Positions 14,317-22,459 of a DNA stretch of 64,000 bases are shown here, one piece after another (the stretch's first letter is position 1; the number at the start of each line of letters is the position of its first letter). The stretch is from Cytophagales bacterium. GTDB lineage: Bacteria; Bacteroidota; Bacteroidia; Cytophagales; Spirosomataceae. The position numbers and the translations under genes were made by a program. The stretch covers positions 1-64,000 of the forward strand of contig RDXN01000050.1 of NCBI GenBank assembly GCA_004292855.1, given 5' to 3'. The notes beneath the pieces are model-generated. The model did not search any database, was not told the DNA's origin, and saw only the letters and a list, made by a program, of their open reading frames with translations.

Positions 14317-16947
14317 ATGAAGTACGTAAAACAACAAATCACATGGACGCTGGTTTGGCTACTGACCCTGTACGGGGCATGGGCCGCTACCCCCAGCACG
14401 ACCGGGTTTATCCGGGTCGATCAATTTGGGTATCTGCAAAATGCCCGCAAAGTGGCGGTGATCGTCGATCCGCAGGTGGGCAGTAACGCCAATACCCACT
14501 TCACGCCCAGCACCGGGGCCAACCAGTACCAGGTACGGCGTTGGGCCGACGATGCAGTGGTGTTTGCGGGCACCATTCAGTCCTGGAAAGAGGGCGTAAC
14601 GCAGCAAACGTCGGGCGACAAAGGCTGGTGGTTCGATTTCTCGACGGTCAACACGCCGGGGTCGTATTACTTGTTCGATGTGGGTAATAACGTAGGTTCG
14701 TACCGGTTCGAGATCGGCGACAACGTGTATGCCGAGGTGTTGAAAGCCGCCCTGCGGACGTTCTATTATCAGCGCATCAACTTCGCCAAGCAAACGCCCT
14801 ACGCCGACCCCAAGTGGACCGACGCGGCCACGCACGAAGGGCCGTTGCAGGACCGGCAGGCCACGAGCCGATACGCCAAGGGCGACCTCAGCACGGCCAA
14901 AGACCTGCACGGCGGCTGGATGGACGCGGGCGACATGAACAAATACGTGACCTTTGCCGAGGAGCCGGTGGGGCTGCTGCTCGAATCGTACCGCCTGAAC
15001 CCGTCGGCGTTTGGCGATAACCTGAACATCCCCGAATCGGGCAATGGCCTCCCCGACGTGTTAGACGAGGTAAAATGGGAACTCGACTGGCTACGCCGGA
15101 TGCAGGATGCCACCGGCACGGGCGGGCTGTTTCTGAAAGTGGGCGTCGACAACTACAACGAGAGCAACCGTAACGACGGACCGCCACCCTCCGCGGACCG
15201 TCGCCCGCGCTACTATTTGCCCGAGTGTACGGCCTCCACGCTGTCGGGGGCGGCTATGTTTGCCACGGCGGGGGCTGTGTACCGGACCATCCCGGCCCTA
15301 CAGACCTACGCAGCCGACATGACCGCCCGCGCCGAACGGGCCTTTGCCCGCGCCCGCACAACGACCAACGGCTTCACTAGTTTCCAGACCGATTGCGACG
15401 ACGGCGACATCCGGGCGGGCGATGCCGACAAACCGGCCAACATCCAGAAACAGTCGGCCCTGATTGCGGCTATCTACCTGTTCGAGGCCACCGGCAAGGC
15501 AGAATACAAGACGTATGTGGAGAACAACTATGCCCAGACCGACCTGATGGCGAATCAATGGTGGGGGCCATACGGCAACCACGCCCACATTGCTCTGCTT
15601 CGGTATGCGGCTAACCCGGCGGCAACGCCTTCGGTATCGGCGGCCATTCGGGCCATGAAAAGCCAGCAGAATGGTACCCTTTCGGTCAACGATTATACCG
15701 CTAAAACCGACCTCTACCGTGCCTACATGCCCGACGCGCAATACCACTGGGGTAGCTCGCAGGTACGGGCTAACGCGGGTGCAGCCAACCTCGACTTTGT
15801 GTCGTTCAACGTGAACAGCTCGAACAAGGCGTTGTATCGGGACGTGGCCGCTTCGTATTTGCACTGGTTTCATGGGGTGAACGCGCAAGGCAAGGTGATG
15901 CTCTCGAACATGTACGCCTACGGGGCCGAAGATTCACAGAACGAGATTTATCACGTCTGGTTTGCCGATGGGACGCCCTACGACAATGCCCTGACCTCGC
16001 CCAAGGGGCCGGTGCCGGGCTATCTGACCTGCGGACCGCAGAATTTGTTGTACTACACCGGCACGCACACATACCTGAAAAGTGAACCGTTGCAGAAACG
16101 CTACAAAGACTGGAACGGCGGCTTCCCCGAAAACTCGTGGGAGATCACCGAAGTGGCGATCTACAATCAGGCGGCTTACATCAACTTGCTGAGTCGGTTG
16201 ATGGTGCCCACGTCGGATCCCACCGATACCGAGCCGCCCACCACACCCACAAATCTGGTGGCGTCGGATTTGTCGCCTTATTCGGTGAAGCTGACCTGGA
16301 ACGGTTCGGTGGATAACCGGGCGGTGACGGCCTACGAGATTTACCAGAACGGCGCCAAGATTGCCGAAACGCCGGAGACATCCATGAACATCGAAACGCT
16401 GTCGCCCGCTACGAGCTACACGTTCACGGTGCGGGCTATCGACTTCTCGGCCAACCGCTCCGGGGCTAGCAATGCCGTGGCCGTAACCACACCCGCCCCC
16501 AGCCCGAACGACCTGATTATCTACGGCGATGCTTACCGCAACTTGCTTCAGAAATGGTCGTGGAACGCAACCGACAACCCCGATAACGCTAATCCGGTGA
16601 AGATGGGGCAAAAGTCGATCAAGGCCCATCACCCGCAACACCCACTTCATTCCGACGCCACAGACCACGCTCCGGTTCTGGATTTTCGCCACAACGAACA
16701 AAACCATTGGTGTGTGTACAAACTCCGAGAACGACAGTGGGCAGAGTCCGTTTGTCTCGTTCCAACCCACCCCAAACGTGTGGCAAGAGGTGGTGATTAC
16801 GATGGTGCAACTGGGCAATCCGGCGAAAATCAAGCGACTCACGCTTCAGTCGCAGGAGGCAGGCGCGAATCTGATTTACGTGGACAACCTCCGGCTCGAA
16901 GGGTCATTCGGTGTTACGGCGAGCAACGTGACGACCACAAGCCCTAA
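14317..16947 (+). CDS. Glycoside hydrolase family 9 cellulase, frame broken after the FN3 domain
   Basis: ATG 14317 opens a signal peptide (about 1-23), followed by a CelD-type N-terminal Ig domain (about 27-115). The GH9 catalytic domain (about 120-630) carries the catalytic aspartates D203 and D206 in WMDAGDMNKY. A fibronectin type III domain (about 640-725) and the start of a carbohydrate-binding-like repeat follow. After KMGQKS (near 16615) the frame leaves the homologous sequence, and the last ~110 residues to 16947 are nonsense. The true continuation is in another frame from about 16625. Compared with the second repeat, about 26 bases appear lost. The catalytic part is intact, so a truncated secreted enzyme may be made, but it lacks the type IX sorting tail. 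The likely substrate is beta-1,4-glucan. Confidence 0.85.
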   Translation: MKYVKQQITWTLVWLLTLYGAWAATPSTTGFIRVDQFGYLQNARKVAVIVDPQVGSNANTHFTPSTGANQYQVRRWADDAVVFAGTIQSWKEGVTQQTSGDKGWWFDFSTVNTPGSYYLFDVGNNVGSYRFEIGDNVYAEVLKAALRTFYYQRINFAKQTPYADPKWTDAATHEGPLQDRQATSRYAKGDLSTAKDLHGGWMDAGDMNKYVTFAEEPVGLLLESYRLNPSAFGDNLNIPESGNGLPDVLDEVKWELDWLRRMQDATGTGGLFLKVGVDNYNESNRNDGPPPSADRRPRYYLPECTASTLSGAAMFATAGAVYRTIPALQTYAADMTARAERAFARARTTTNGFTSFQTDCDDGDIRAGDADKPANIQKQSALIAAIYLFEATGKAEYKTYVENNYAQTDLMANQWWGPYGNHAHIALLRYAANPAATPSVSAAIRAMKSQQNGTLSVNDYTAKTDLYRAYMPDAQYHWGSSQVRANAGAANLDFVSFNVNSSNKALYRDVAASYLHWFHGVNAQGKVMLSNMYAYGAEDSQNEIYHVWFADGTPYDNALTSPKGPVPGYLTCGPQNLLYYTGTHTYLKSEPLQKRYKDWNGGFPENSWEITEVAIYNQAAYINLLSRLMVPTSDPTDTEPPTTPTNLVASDLSPYSVKLTWNGSVDNRAVTAYEIYQNGAKIAETPETSMNIETLSPATSYTFTVRAIDFSANRSGASNAVAVTTPAPSPNDLIIYGDAYRNLLQKWSWNATDNPDNANPVKMGQKSIKAHHPQHPLHSDATDHAPVLDFRHNEQNHWCVYKLRERQWAESVCLVPTHPKRVARGGDYDGATGQSGENQATHASVAGGRRESDLRGQPPARRVIRCYGEQRDDHKP

Positions 16948-17746
16948 AGACGCGGCTGGCAACGCGCTGATTACGAGCGTTCCGGTGAGTGCATCAACCA
17001 CGTACTGCCCCGGTTCGGCGGCTGCCGAGATGATTTATGATGAAGCGTTCAACTCGGCTGGTTGGGATGATTGGTCGTGGGGCGTTGTGCGGAATTATGG
17101 CAGCACCAGCCCCGTGAAAGTGGGGCAGAAAGCCGCTGCCCTGACGTTCGATGGCTGGGGTGGTTGGTCGATCTTCCGCAAGACGCACCTGCTCACGACG
17201 CCCCAAATGACGCTCAAGTTCTGGCTCTACGCGACCACCAACAAGACGTTGGCCGTGACCGTCTACGCCGAAAACGACAGTCAGGCCGGGACAACGGTGA
17301 ACCTAACGCCCACCCCGAACGTCTGGCAGGAGGTCACGCTCACGATGCCACAACTGGGCAACCCCGCCCGCATCAAACGCATCGTGTTGAACATGCCCAC
17401 CTTCGGCCCGAATCTGGTCCATTTCGACAACGTACGCATCGAAATGCCCAACGCAGCCGCTCGTGTGGCCGCATCGCCCGAAGTGCCCGTGGAGGGCCGG
17501 ATGACTATCAGCCCGAACCCATCCGATGGCCCCGTGCGCGTGGAGGTGCTGACGGACACGGCGCAGGAAGCCACACTGTCGGTGCTAAGTCCGTCGGGAA
17601 TGGTCGTGTACAGCCTGGCCGTGGCGGCTCAACCCGGTCTCAACACCTACACACCCGATTTGAGCCGACTGCCTGCAGGCACCTACCTCGTGCAATGGCA
17701 AACAACCACGAAGCGGCTGGTAGAGCGCGTTGTGATTGTTCGATAG
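16712..17746 (+). CDS. C-terminal part of the GH9 cellulase in a shifted frame, with T9SS sorting domain
   Basis: This open frame continues the cellulase after the frameshift; homologous codons begin near 16625, before its first possible start. It holds the rest of carbohydrate-binding-like repeat 1, a full repeat 2 (from about 17023) sharing TPNVWQEV and QLGNPA-IKR, and a terminal sorting domain (about 17505-17746). That last domain has the type IX pattern: [14 protein letters not shown], then a beta segment, then [10 protein letters not shown] and a short basic end. Alone it would lack a signal peptide and be useless. I read both parts as one gene broken by a deletion, or an assembly fault. 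Confidence 0.75.
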   Translation: MCTNSENDSGQSPFVSFQPTPNVWQEVVITMVQLGNPAKIKRLTLQSQEAGANLIYVDNLRLEGSFGVTASNVTTTSPKDAAGNALITSVPVSASTTYCPGSAAAEMIYDEAFNSAGWDDWSWGVVRNYGSTSPVKVGQKAAALTFDGWGGWSIFRKTHLLTTPQMTLKFWLYATTNKTLAVTVYAENDSQAGTTVNLTPTPNVWQEVTLTMPQLGNPARIKRIVLNMPTFGPNLVHFDNVRIEMPNAAARVAASPEVPVEGRMTISPNPSDGPVRVEVLTDTAQEATLSVLSPSGMVVYSLAVAAQPGLNTYTPDLSRLPAGTYLVQWQTTTKRLVERVVIVR

Positions 17747-17772
17747 GGTGAACGTAGGCGTGTGCATGTGCT

Positions 17773-17811
17773 ATAGAGATGACATCTTTTCAAACAAGAT
17801 GTCATCTCTAT
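17773..17811. terminator. Strong 16-bp hairpin after the cellulase gene
   Basis: Perfect 16-base arms (17773-17788 and 17796-17811), with sequence ATAGAGATGACATCTT and its complement, enclose a 7-base loop. It lies 27 bases after the cellulase stop and 36 bases before the next ATG. No T run follows on the plus strand. It may end transcription weakly, protect RNA ends or be a small mobile palindrome. Confidence 0.5.
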
Positions 17812-17846
17812 GCATAACTTTACAAGATCGAAAACGTCCCAGAATC

Positions 17847-18332
17847 ATGGCAACTATCGCGCTTACTATCAACGGCAAAAAGCACACGCTGAACACCGAC
17901 CCACAAATGCCCCTGCTGTGGGCCATTCGGGATGTGGTGGGCCTGAAAGGAACCAAATTCGGGTGTGGCATGGCCCAGTGTGGAGCCTGCACGGTTCACG
18001 TGAACGGCGCGCCAACCCGCTCGTGTGTGACGCCCGTCTCGACGGTGGCGAATAAGAAAATCACGACCATCGAGGGCATTGGCACCGAGGCCAACCTGCA
18101 CCCGGTTCAGCAAGCCTGGATTGAGGAGCAAGTGCCGCAATGTGGGTATTGCCAGTCGGGGCAGATTATGACCGCCGTTGCCCTGCTCAAAAGCAAGCCC
18201 AACCCGACCGATGCCGACATCGACGCGGCCATGCAGGGCAACCTGTGCCGGTGCGGAACCTACGCCCGCGTTCGCAAGGCCATCCACCGGGCCGCCGATG
18301 GGAATAAACCGACCGCTACGACAGGCAAATAG
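17847..18332 (+). CDS. 2Fe-2S subunit of a molybdenum hydroxylase (IorA/xanthine dehydrogenase small-subunit type)
   Basis: ATG 17847 gives a 161-residue protein with two iron-sulfur clusters. The plant-ferredoxin type cluster uses C40, C45, C48 and C60. The second cluster uses C99, C102 (CGYC), C134 and C136 (CRC). This is the electron-transfer subunit of enzymes such as isoquinoline 1-oxidoreductase or aldehyde oxidase. It passes electrons from the molybdopterin subunit. No large molybdopterin subunit follows it here; the next gene is an L,D-transpeptidase-like protein. The catalytic partner must be elsewhere, or the gene has been separated from it. Confidence 0.92.
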   Translation: MATIALTINGKKHTLNTDPQMPLLWAIRDVVGLKGTKFGCGMAQCGACTVHVNGAPTRSCVTPVSTVANKKITTIEGIGTEANLHPVQQAWIEEQVPQCGYCQSGQIMTAVALLKSKPNPTDADIDAAMQGNLCRCGTYARVRKAIHRAADGNKPTATTGK

Positions 18333-18400
18333 CCATTATTGTGTTTCGTTTGGCTATCTTGCGTAACCGTTTTGGACCGCTAACCCGCCCCAGCACCACC

Positions 18401-19060
18401 GTGAAACAGATTGCTTTACTTACCCTACTTTGTTGTGGTTTGGTAACCCACGGGCATACCCCATTAAAACCCCGCACGGCTACGTGGTCGTCGCTCTACG
18501 ATCAATTACGCTTGTCGAAAGTGGGCCTCTCCCGATTGGCGTTTGAATACGCGCTGGTGGGAATCGAGCGTATGGAGAAGCGTCCTGCCGTGATCTCCAT
18601 AGCCGACATGAGTCAGCCGTCGACAAACAAACGGCTGTATGTCATTGATTTAGAAAAACAAAAACTCTTGTTCAATACGTACGTGGCGCATGGCCGGAAC
18701 TCCGGCGACCGGGTGCCCCGGCATTTTTCGAACGAGGTATCGTCGAACCGCTCCAGCCTGGGGTTTTATAAGACAATGGGGGCTTACCGGGGCAAACACG
18801 GCCTGTCGCTCAAGCTCAAGGGACTGGAACCGGGCTTCAACAATAATGCTTTCGACCGGACCATCGTGTTCCACGGGGCCGACTACGTGAGCGAAGATAC
18901 CATCCGCCTGCGGGGGCGGCTGGGTTGGAGTCAGGGATGCCCCGCCGTCCCGAACGCCATCTGCACGCCCATTATCAACGCCATTCAGGGGGGTACCTGC
19001 CTATTCATCTACTCCCCCGACCCCACCTATCTGAAAGGGTCAAGTTTTTTGCGGGGTTAA
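18401..19060 (+). CDS. Secreted murein L,D-transpeptidase-like protein (YkuD_2 type)
   Basis: The protein carries a YkuD_2-like catalytic segment, with HGADYVS and the active-site-like SQGCPAVP near the end, where the cysteine would be the nucleophile. I chose GTG 18401 because it gives a compact signal peptide (VKQIALLTLLCCGLVTHG). A GTG at 18341 would add 20 residues without a signal. It is expected in the envelope, where it would crosslink or trim peptidoglycan or anchor proteins. It stands alone between the 2Fe-2S gene and convergent lgt. Activity on murein is inferred from the family only. Confidence 0.85.
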   Translation: MKQIALLTLLCCGLVTHGHTPLKPRTATWSSLYDQLRLSKVGLSRLAFEYALVGIERMEKRPAVISIADMSQPSTNKRLYVIDLEKQKLLFNTYVAHGRNSGDRVPRHFSNEVSSNRSSLGFYKTMGAYRGKHGLSLKLKGLEPGFNNNAFDRTIVFHGADYVSEDTIRLRGRLGWSQGCPAVPNAICTPIINAIQGGTCLFIYSPDPTYLKGSSFLRG

Positions 19061-19125
19061 GTTTTTAGACACCGGTACGCCGGAGCGGGAGGACCACCAA
19101 GATGCACGGAGTTACACAGAGATTC

Positions 19126-19216
19126 TTTTGTCATTCCGACGCAGAAGGAATCTAATTCTGATATTCTCAAATTGAGCGTAATTGAACTAGATCCCTCCTG
19201 CGTCGGGATGACAAAA
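19126..19216. repeat. Palindromic repeat family R1, copy 2
   Basis: Arms of 29 bases (19126-19154 and 19188-19216) differ at three positions, the left one being the more diverged. The right arm reads TAGATCCCTCCTGCGTCGGG then ATGACAAAA. The spacer contains CAAATTGAGC, shared with copy 1. It sits between two convergent genes (the L,D-transpeptidase-like gene and lgt), where a bidirectional transcription stop would be useful. Confidence 0.85.
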
Positions 19217-19239
19217 AATATCCGTGTCTAAAAAAACCT

Positions 19240-20070
19240 TTACGCGCTTATGGGCCGGTGTTGCCGGGAGCGGATGAGGAAATACACGCCCATCAACACG
19301 GCCGGTATGCTCAGAATCTGCCCCATGTTGAGGAACAGGTTGTTCTCGAAAGCTACCTGATTCTCCTTCACGTACTCGAACAGGAACCGCAAACCGAACA
19401 CCCAAATCAGGAAAATACCGAGCAACATGCCGCGTGGAGTGCGCTCCCTGAGCTTATTCCAGATCCAAAGCAGGAGAAAAAACAAGACCAAACACGCCAG
19501 CGACTCGTATAACTGAGCCGGGTGACGCGGTACTTTGAACGGCTCGGTAAGACCCCGGTAGTCGGCGTTCATAAACATGAAGCCCCAGGGCAAGTCAGTG
19601 GGGCGACCGATAATCTCAGAGTTCATCAGGTTACCGAGCCGGATAAATGCGCCGGCCAACGCGACCACAATCACGATCCGGTCCGTAACCCACAAAAACG
19701 TTTGGCCGGTTTTGCGGCTCGACTCCCGGCGCGAGTAAAGCCACAATGCGAACAGGATACCGATAGTAGCCCCGTGACTTGCTAAGCCCGCAAACGGGGG
19801 CAGAATTACCTGCAACGGGTTCTGCAAAAAGGATTCTGGTTCGTAAAAAATGAAGTGGCCCAGGCGCGCGCCCAACACCGTCGAGATAACCATATAAATC
19901 AGCAGGGTGTCGGTGTCTTCAACGGGTTTTTTCTCTTTTTTGAAGATGTGCGTCATGATCTGCATTCCGATCAGGAAACCCGATGCGAACAGCAGACCGT
20001 ACCAGCGGATAGAGAGGGGACCGACACTAAAAATTTCGGGATTGACGTCCCAAATAATGTATTGAAGCAT
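19240..20070 (-). CDS. lgt: Lgt, prolipoprotein diacylglyceryl transferase
   Basis: The 276-residue integral membrane enzyme attaches diacylglycerol to the lipobox cysteine of prolipoproteins. About seven helices are visible. Conserved parts include SIRWYGLLFASGFLIG near 20, the region GNLMNSEIIGRPTDLPWG with the family's RxGNxxN-E-GR pattern, and RHPAQLYES. The many lipoprotein signals in this window depend on this enzyme. A good -7 box lies 41 bases upstream. The gene is convergent with the L,D-transpeptidase-like gene and divergent from yidD. Confidence 0.95.
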   Translation of the reverse strand: MLQYIIWDVNPEIFSVGPLSIRWYGLLFASGFLIGMQIMTHIFKKEKKPVEDTDTLLIYMVISTVLGARLGHFIFYEPESFLQNPLQVILPPFAGLASHGATIGILFALWLYSRRESSRKTGQTFLWVTDRIVIVVALAGAFIRLGNLMNSEIIGRPTDLPWGFMFMNADYRGLTEPFKVPRHPAQLYESLACLVLFFLLLWIWNKLRERTPRGMLLGIFLIWVFGLRFLFEYVKENQVAFENNLFLNMGQILSIPAVLMGVYFLIRSRQHRPISA

Positions 20071-20110
20071 AACGGATTGTTTTCGGAGCCAATTCGGTTT
20101 TGATAACGAG

Positions 20111-20118
20111 CAAATATA
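20111..20118 (-). promoter_or_regulatory. -7 box for lgt
   Basis: TATATTTG on the minus strand matches TAnnTTTG and lies 40 bases before the lgt ATG. The expected -33 region falls inside the GTTTCA repeat cluster, so that repeat may have replaced the original upstream promoter half. Confidence 0.5.
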
Positions 20119-20120
20119 AT

Positions 20121-20235
20121 GGTTTCGGGTTTCAAGGCTACGCTGTTTCAGGTTTCAAGATTCCTGATGTTTTGTGAAACCTGAAACGGCGTAGCCCTGA
20201 AACTTGAAACAACGTAGTTTTGAAACCCGAAACCC
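20121..20235. repeat. GTTTCA word-repeat cluster R3, locus 1
   Basis: The stretch consists of the words GTTTCAGGTTTCAA and GGCTACG on the left and their complements TTGAAACC, TGAAAC and CGTAGCC on the right, making a loose large palindrome. Related words occur inside sir (23683-23820) and before the AGE gene (58726-58970). The cluster fills the gap between lgt and yidD. It also opens a short in-frame extension (KPETLT) ahead of the real yidD start. Confidence 0.7.
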
Positions 20236-20240
20236 TAACG

Positions 20241-20450
20241 ATGAAGTCTATTATAATTGGATTGGTCCGGCTGTATCAGGGGGCGGTTTCGCCGTTTTTG
20301 CCCAACGCCTGCCGCTATACGCCTACCTGCTCGCAGTATATGGTCGAGGCCGTACAGAAGCATGGGGCATGGCGAGGTGGCCTGATGGGCCTGAAACGCA
20401 TAGGCCGCTGCCACCCCTGGGGTGGGCACGGCTACGATCCGGTTCCGTGA
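20241..20450 (+). CDS. yidD: YidD, membrane protein insertion efficiency factor
   Basis: This encodes a small protein of 69 residues from ATG 20241. It has the family hallmarks [27 protein letters not shown] and a C-terminal GGHGYDPVP. In other bacteria YidD sits beside yidC and aids insertion of inner-membrane proteins. Here it stands alone next to lgt. An upstream in-frame codon would add seven residues, MKPETLT, but these come from the GTTTCA repeat and are unlikely to be original. Confidence 0.93.
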   Translation: MKSIIIGLVRLYQGAVSPFLPNACRYTPTCSQYMVEAVQKHGAWRGGLMGLKRIGRCHPWGGHGYDPVP

Positions 20451-20545
20451 AACGCGAGGCCGTGTACGTCGGAGCGGTTGGAAATAGCCTTCTTAGTATA
20501 GTGATTGGGTCATAAATACGTTATTTTTACAAAAAGAAACATGCC

Positions 20546-20776
20546 ATGAGTGCTCCTGTCAAACTGACCAATTTGCAAGTCGAGCTATTGCAAACGTTTT
20601 CATACTCATTACCCAATGAGCAGTTGGATGAAATTCGGCAGCTTTTATCAAAATACTTTCTGGACAAGGCTGATGCAGAGATGGACAGGCTTTGGCAAGA
20701 ACGGGGTTGGAATGACGAAACCATCGAGACTTGGGCAAAAGGCCATGACCGCGTCCCATATCTGTCCCAGCCATGA
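20546..20776 (+). CDS. Putative antitoxin paired with a PIN toxin
   Basis: The 76-residue acidic, helical protein begins at ATG 20546. Its final codons overlap the PIN gene by 4 bases (ATGA), the typical arrangement of type II toxin-antitoxin pairs. The first half (LQVELLQTFSYSLPNEQLDEIRQLL) is like small antitoxins that accompany PIN-family toxins in Bacteroidota and Cyanobacteria. The C-terminal half should bind the toxin. No DNA-binding fold is obvious. Confidence 0.8.
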   Translation: MSAPVKLTNLQVELLQTFSYSLPNEQLDEIRQLLSKYFLDKADAEMDRLWQERGWNDETIETWAKGHDRVPYLSQP

Positions 20777-21177
20777 GGATTGTTTTGGATACAAATGTCC
20801 TTCTGGCTGCTCTTCCAAAGGTCTCTCGTTTTAGGCCAATCATTGATGCACTGGCTAAAGGAAACATTGAACTCGTAGTCAGCACAGCCATTTTACTGGA
20901 ATACGAGGAGATTCTAACGCGGAAAACAAACGCGCTGGTTGCCAATAATTTTCTTGAATTTCTACTTAAACAGCCCGGCGTTGTTCGTACTGATACGCCG
21001 TTTACCTGGGGCATCATTGAAATTGATATTGACGACAATAAGTTTGTTGATGCCGGATTGATGGGCAGTGCCGATTATATTATTACATACGATAGTCACT
21101 TCGAGGCTGTTAAGCAACGTCCCTTTCCAGGCATCGCCGTGGTTACACCGGATGAGCTATTAGACATGTTGACCTGA
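20773..21177 (+). CDS. PIN-domain ribonuclease toxin
   Basis: The 134-residue protein shows the PIN-fold pattern of acidic metal ligands: LDTN near the start (D6), a glutamate in LLEYEEIL, and an aspartate cluster at SADYIITYDSHF near the end. It matches the family of putative toxin-antitoxin system toxins with a PIN domain. Such enzymes cleave RNA when the antitoxin is lost. Its 4-base overlap with the upstream small gene supports a pair. The stump of a restriction gene follows 89 bases downstream, so this spot has hosted several defence-type genes. Confidence 0.87.
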   Translation: MRIVLDTNVLLAALPKVSRFRPIIDALAKGNIELVVSTAILLEYEEILTRKTNALVANNFLEFLLKQPGVVRTDTPFTWGIIEIDIDDNKFVDAGLMGSADYIITYDSHFEAVKQRPFPGIAVVTPDELLDMLT

Positions 21178-21266
21178 AACGGGATGATATAGATAAAAAT
21201 AGCGTACGAAATTAGGTTACTCTAAACCTCGCATCGGGTTTTCGCCTTCTTTCGTTTTCTCGTGCA

Positions 21267-21591
21267 ATGTCGAATCCTTTCCTTGAACACCCTATTTTAA
21301 ACTCCCCTTACGAGTATCCAAATCAGCATTGGGAGTTAGATAAAGACGGGTGCATTTCAATCTTGTGTTTTGCCCAACCGTCGCCACTTAGAGCAACCTC
21401 TATTGGCCTTACGGCTATGCCGGAAAATATCCGGCATTACATGGAGAAGCGACTTTTGTAATGCCGGCGGTCCGTCGCTACGGTATCTTCCGGCATGGCC
21501 GTAAGGCCAACAACGCACAAGATTGAAATGCACCCGATAAAGAAGGTCAATCTACTCAGCAGATTATCCAAAAACGGCGAGCGGGAACACT
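21267..21591 (+). pseudogene. N-terminal stump of a type III-like restriction endonuclease gene, split by a MITE
   Basis: The first codons read MSNPFLEHPILNSPYEYP then HWELDKDG. This is the characteristic start of helicase-type restriction subunits of the type III/BPTD_3080 kind, as I remember them. At 21347 the reading is broken by the palindromic element. After the element the frame resumes with DKEGQSTQQIIQKRRAG (21536-21586), which is the expected continuation. Nothing matches beyond that; the rest of the gene is missing and cobA's end follows. So the gene was lost except for about 42 codons. The insertion and the truncation are two separate events. Confidence 0.8.
21348..21535. mobile_element. 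MITE-like element with 20-bp terminal inverted repeats and target duplication
   Basis: The ends are perfect 20-base inverted repeats, GGGTGCATTTCAATCTTGTG at 21348-21367 and its complement at 21516-21535. The flanks are GATAAAGAC (21339-21347) and GATAAAGAA (21536-21544), an 8-base duplication with the ninth base differing. Inside are nested palindromes: TTGGCCTTACGGC/GCCGTAAGGCCAA and several ATGCCGG hairpins. The inner part resembles the repeats at 49779 and 55957 (family R5). There is no transposase; it would move in trans. Removing the element and one duplication restores the host reading frame. Confidence 0.85.
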
Positions 21592-22375
21592 AACTTCTTG
21601 TGCTGGTATTCGTTGAAATTGTGGATGGTCTCAATTGACTGCCGACGAAGGGTGTCGCTGATGCGTTCGCCCTCAACCCCACAACCTCGCCAACCACAAT
21701 AACGGCTGGGTTGCTAATGCCCTCTTGCTCAACGCGCTCAACAATATCCGATACGCGCCCGAACACCACGCGCTCGTCGAGGGTGGTGCCGTTCTGGATA
21801 ATGGCCACGGGTAGGTCGGCCTTACCAACACCCGCAAACAACCCGGCAATTTTGGGCAACTGGTGAATACCCATCAAAATCACCACCGTAGCGGTCGACT
21901 GGGCTGCCAACTGTAAATCGTTGGATAGTTCACCGTCTTTTGTGGTGCCCGTTACGACCCAAAAACTCTCCGACACGCCCCGGCTCGTGAGCGGTACACC
22001 CGCCATCGCCGGAACGGCATAACTGCTCGATATACCGGGTATCAGGTCCACTTCCAGACCGTGTTGACGGGCATATTCGGCCTCTTCGTAGCCGCGCCCA
22101 AACACAAACGGGTCGCCCCCTTTGAGCCGAACCACGTGGCCGTACTGTTGGGCGTAATGCACAATGAGCGGGTTGATCTCCTCCTGCGTACACGAATACG
22201 CCCCCTTGCGCTTACCCACATACACGAGCAACGCGTCGGGGCGGCAGTAGTCGAGCAGCTCGCGGGCCACCAACGCGTCGTACATGACCACGTCGGCCTC
22301 GCCCAATGCCCGAACGGCCTTCAGGGTAATCAATTCCGGGTCGCCCGGACCAGCACCGATTAGGGTTAACTTCAT
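21590..22375 (-). CDS. cobA: Uroporphyrinogen-III C-methyltransferase (SUMT)
   Basis: ATG 22375 gives a 261-residue enzyme that methylates uroporphyrinogen III twice, making precorrin-2 for siroheme or cobalamin. The SAM-binding GAGPGDPELITLKAV is at the N terminus, followed by VRLKGGDPFVFGRG and PGISSSYAVPAMAGVPLTSRG. No uroporphyrinogen synthase or CysG dehydrogenase domain is attached. It lies just downstream of the siroheme-containing reductase on the same strand, so its product siroheme most likely serves that enzyme. A palindromic repeat lies in the 84-base gap. An upstream in-frame start (22447) would only add repeat-derived residues. Confidence 0.93.
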   Translation of the reverse strand: MKLTLIGAGPGDPELITLKAVRALGEADVVMYDALVARELLDYCRPDALLVYVGKRKGAYSCTQEEINPLIVHYAQQYGHVVRLKGGDPFVFGRGYEEAEYARQHGLEVDLIPGISSSYAVPAMAGVPLTSRGVSESFWVVTGTTKDGELSNDLQLAAQSTATVVILMGIHQLPKIAGLFAGVGKADLPVAIIQNGTTLDERVVFGRVSDIVERVEQEGISNPAVIVVGEVVGLRANASATPFVGSQLRPSTISTNTSTRS

Positions 22376-22393
22376 AGAATGAGTAGCAGTAGA

Positions 22394-22442
22394 CAGTAGC
22401 AGTGGGCAGCAGACTCCGCAGTAAAACTGCCCACTGCTACTG
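22394..22442. repeat. CAGTAGCAGTGGGCAG palindrome R4, copy 1
   Basis: Identical 16-base arms (22394-22409 and 22427-22442) enclose a 17-base spacer. The very same 16 bases form the arms of the repeat at 51207-51256. Extra partial words (AGCAGT, GCTCACTGC) flank it. It fills the gap between sir and cobA. Confidence 0.75.
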
Positions 22443-22459
22443 CTCACTGCTAGTAGAAA

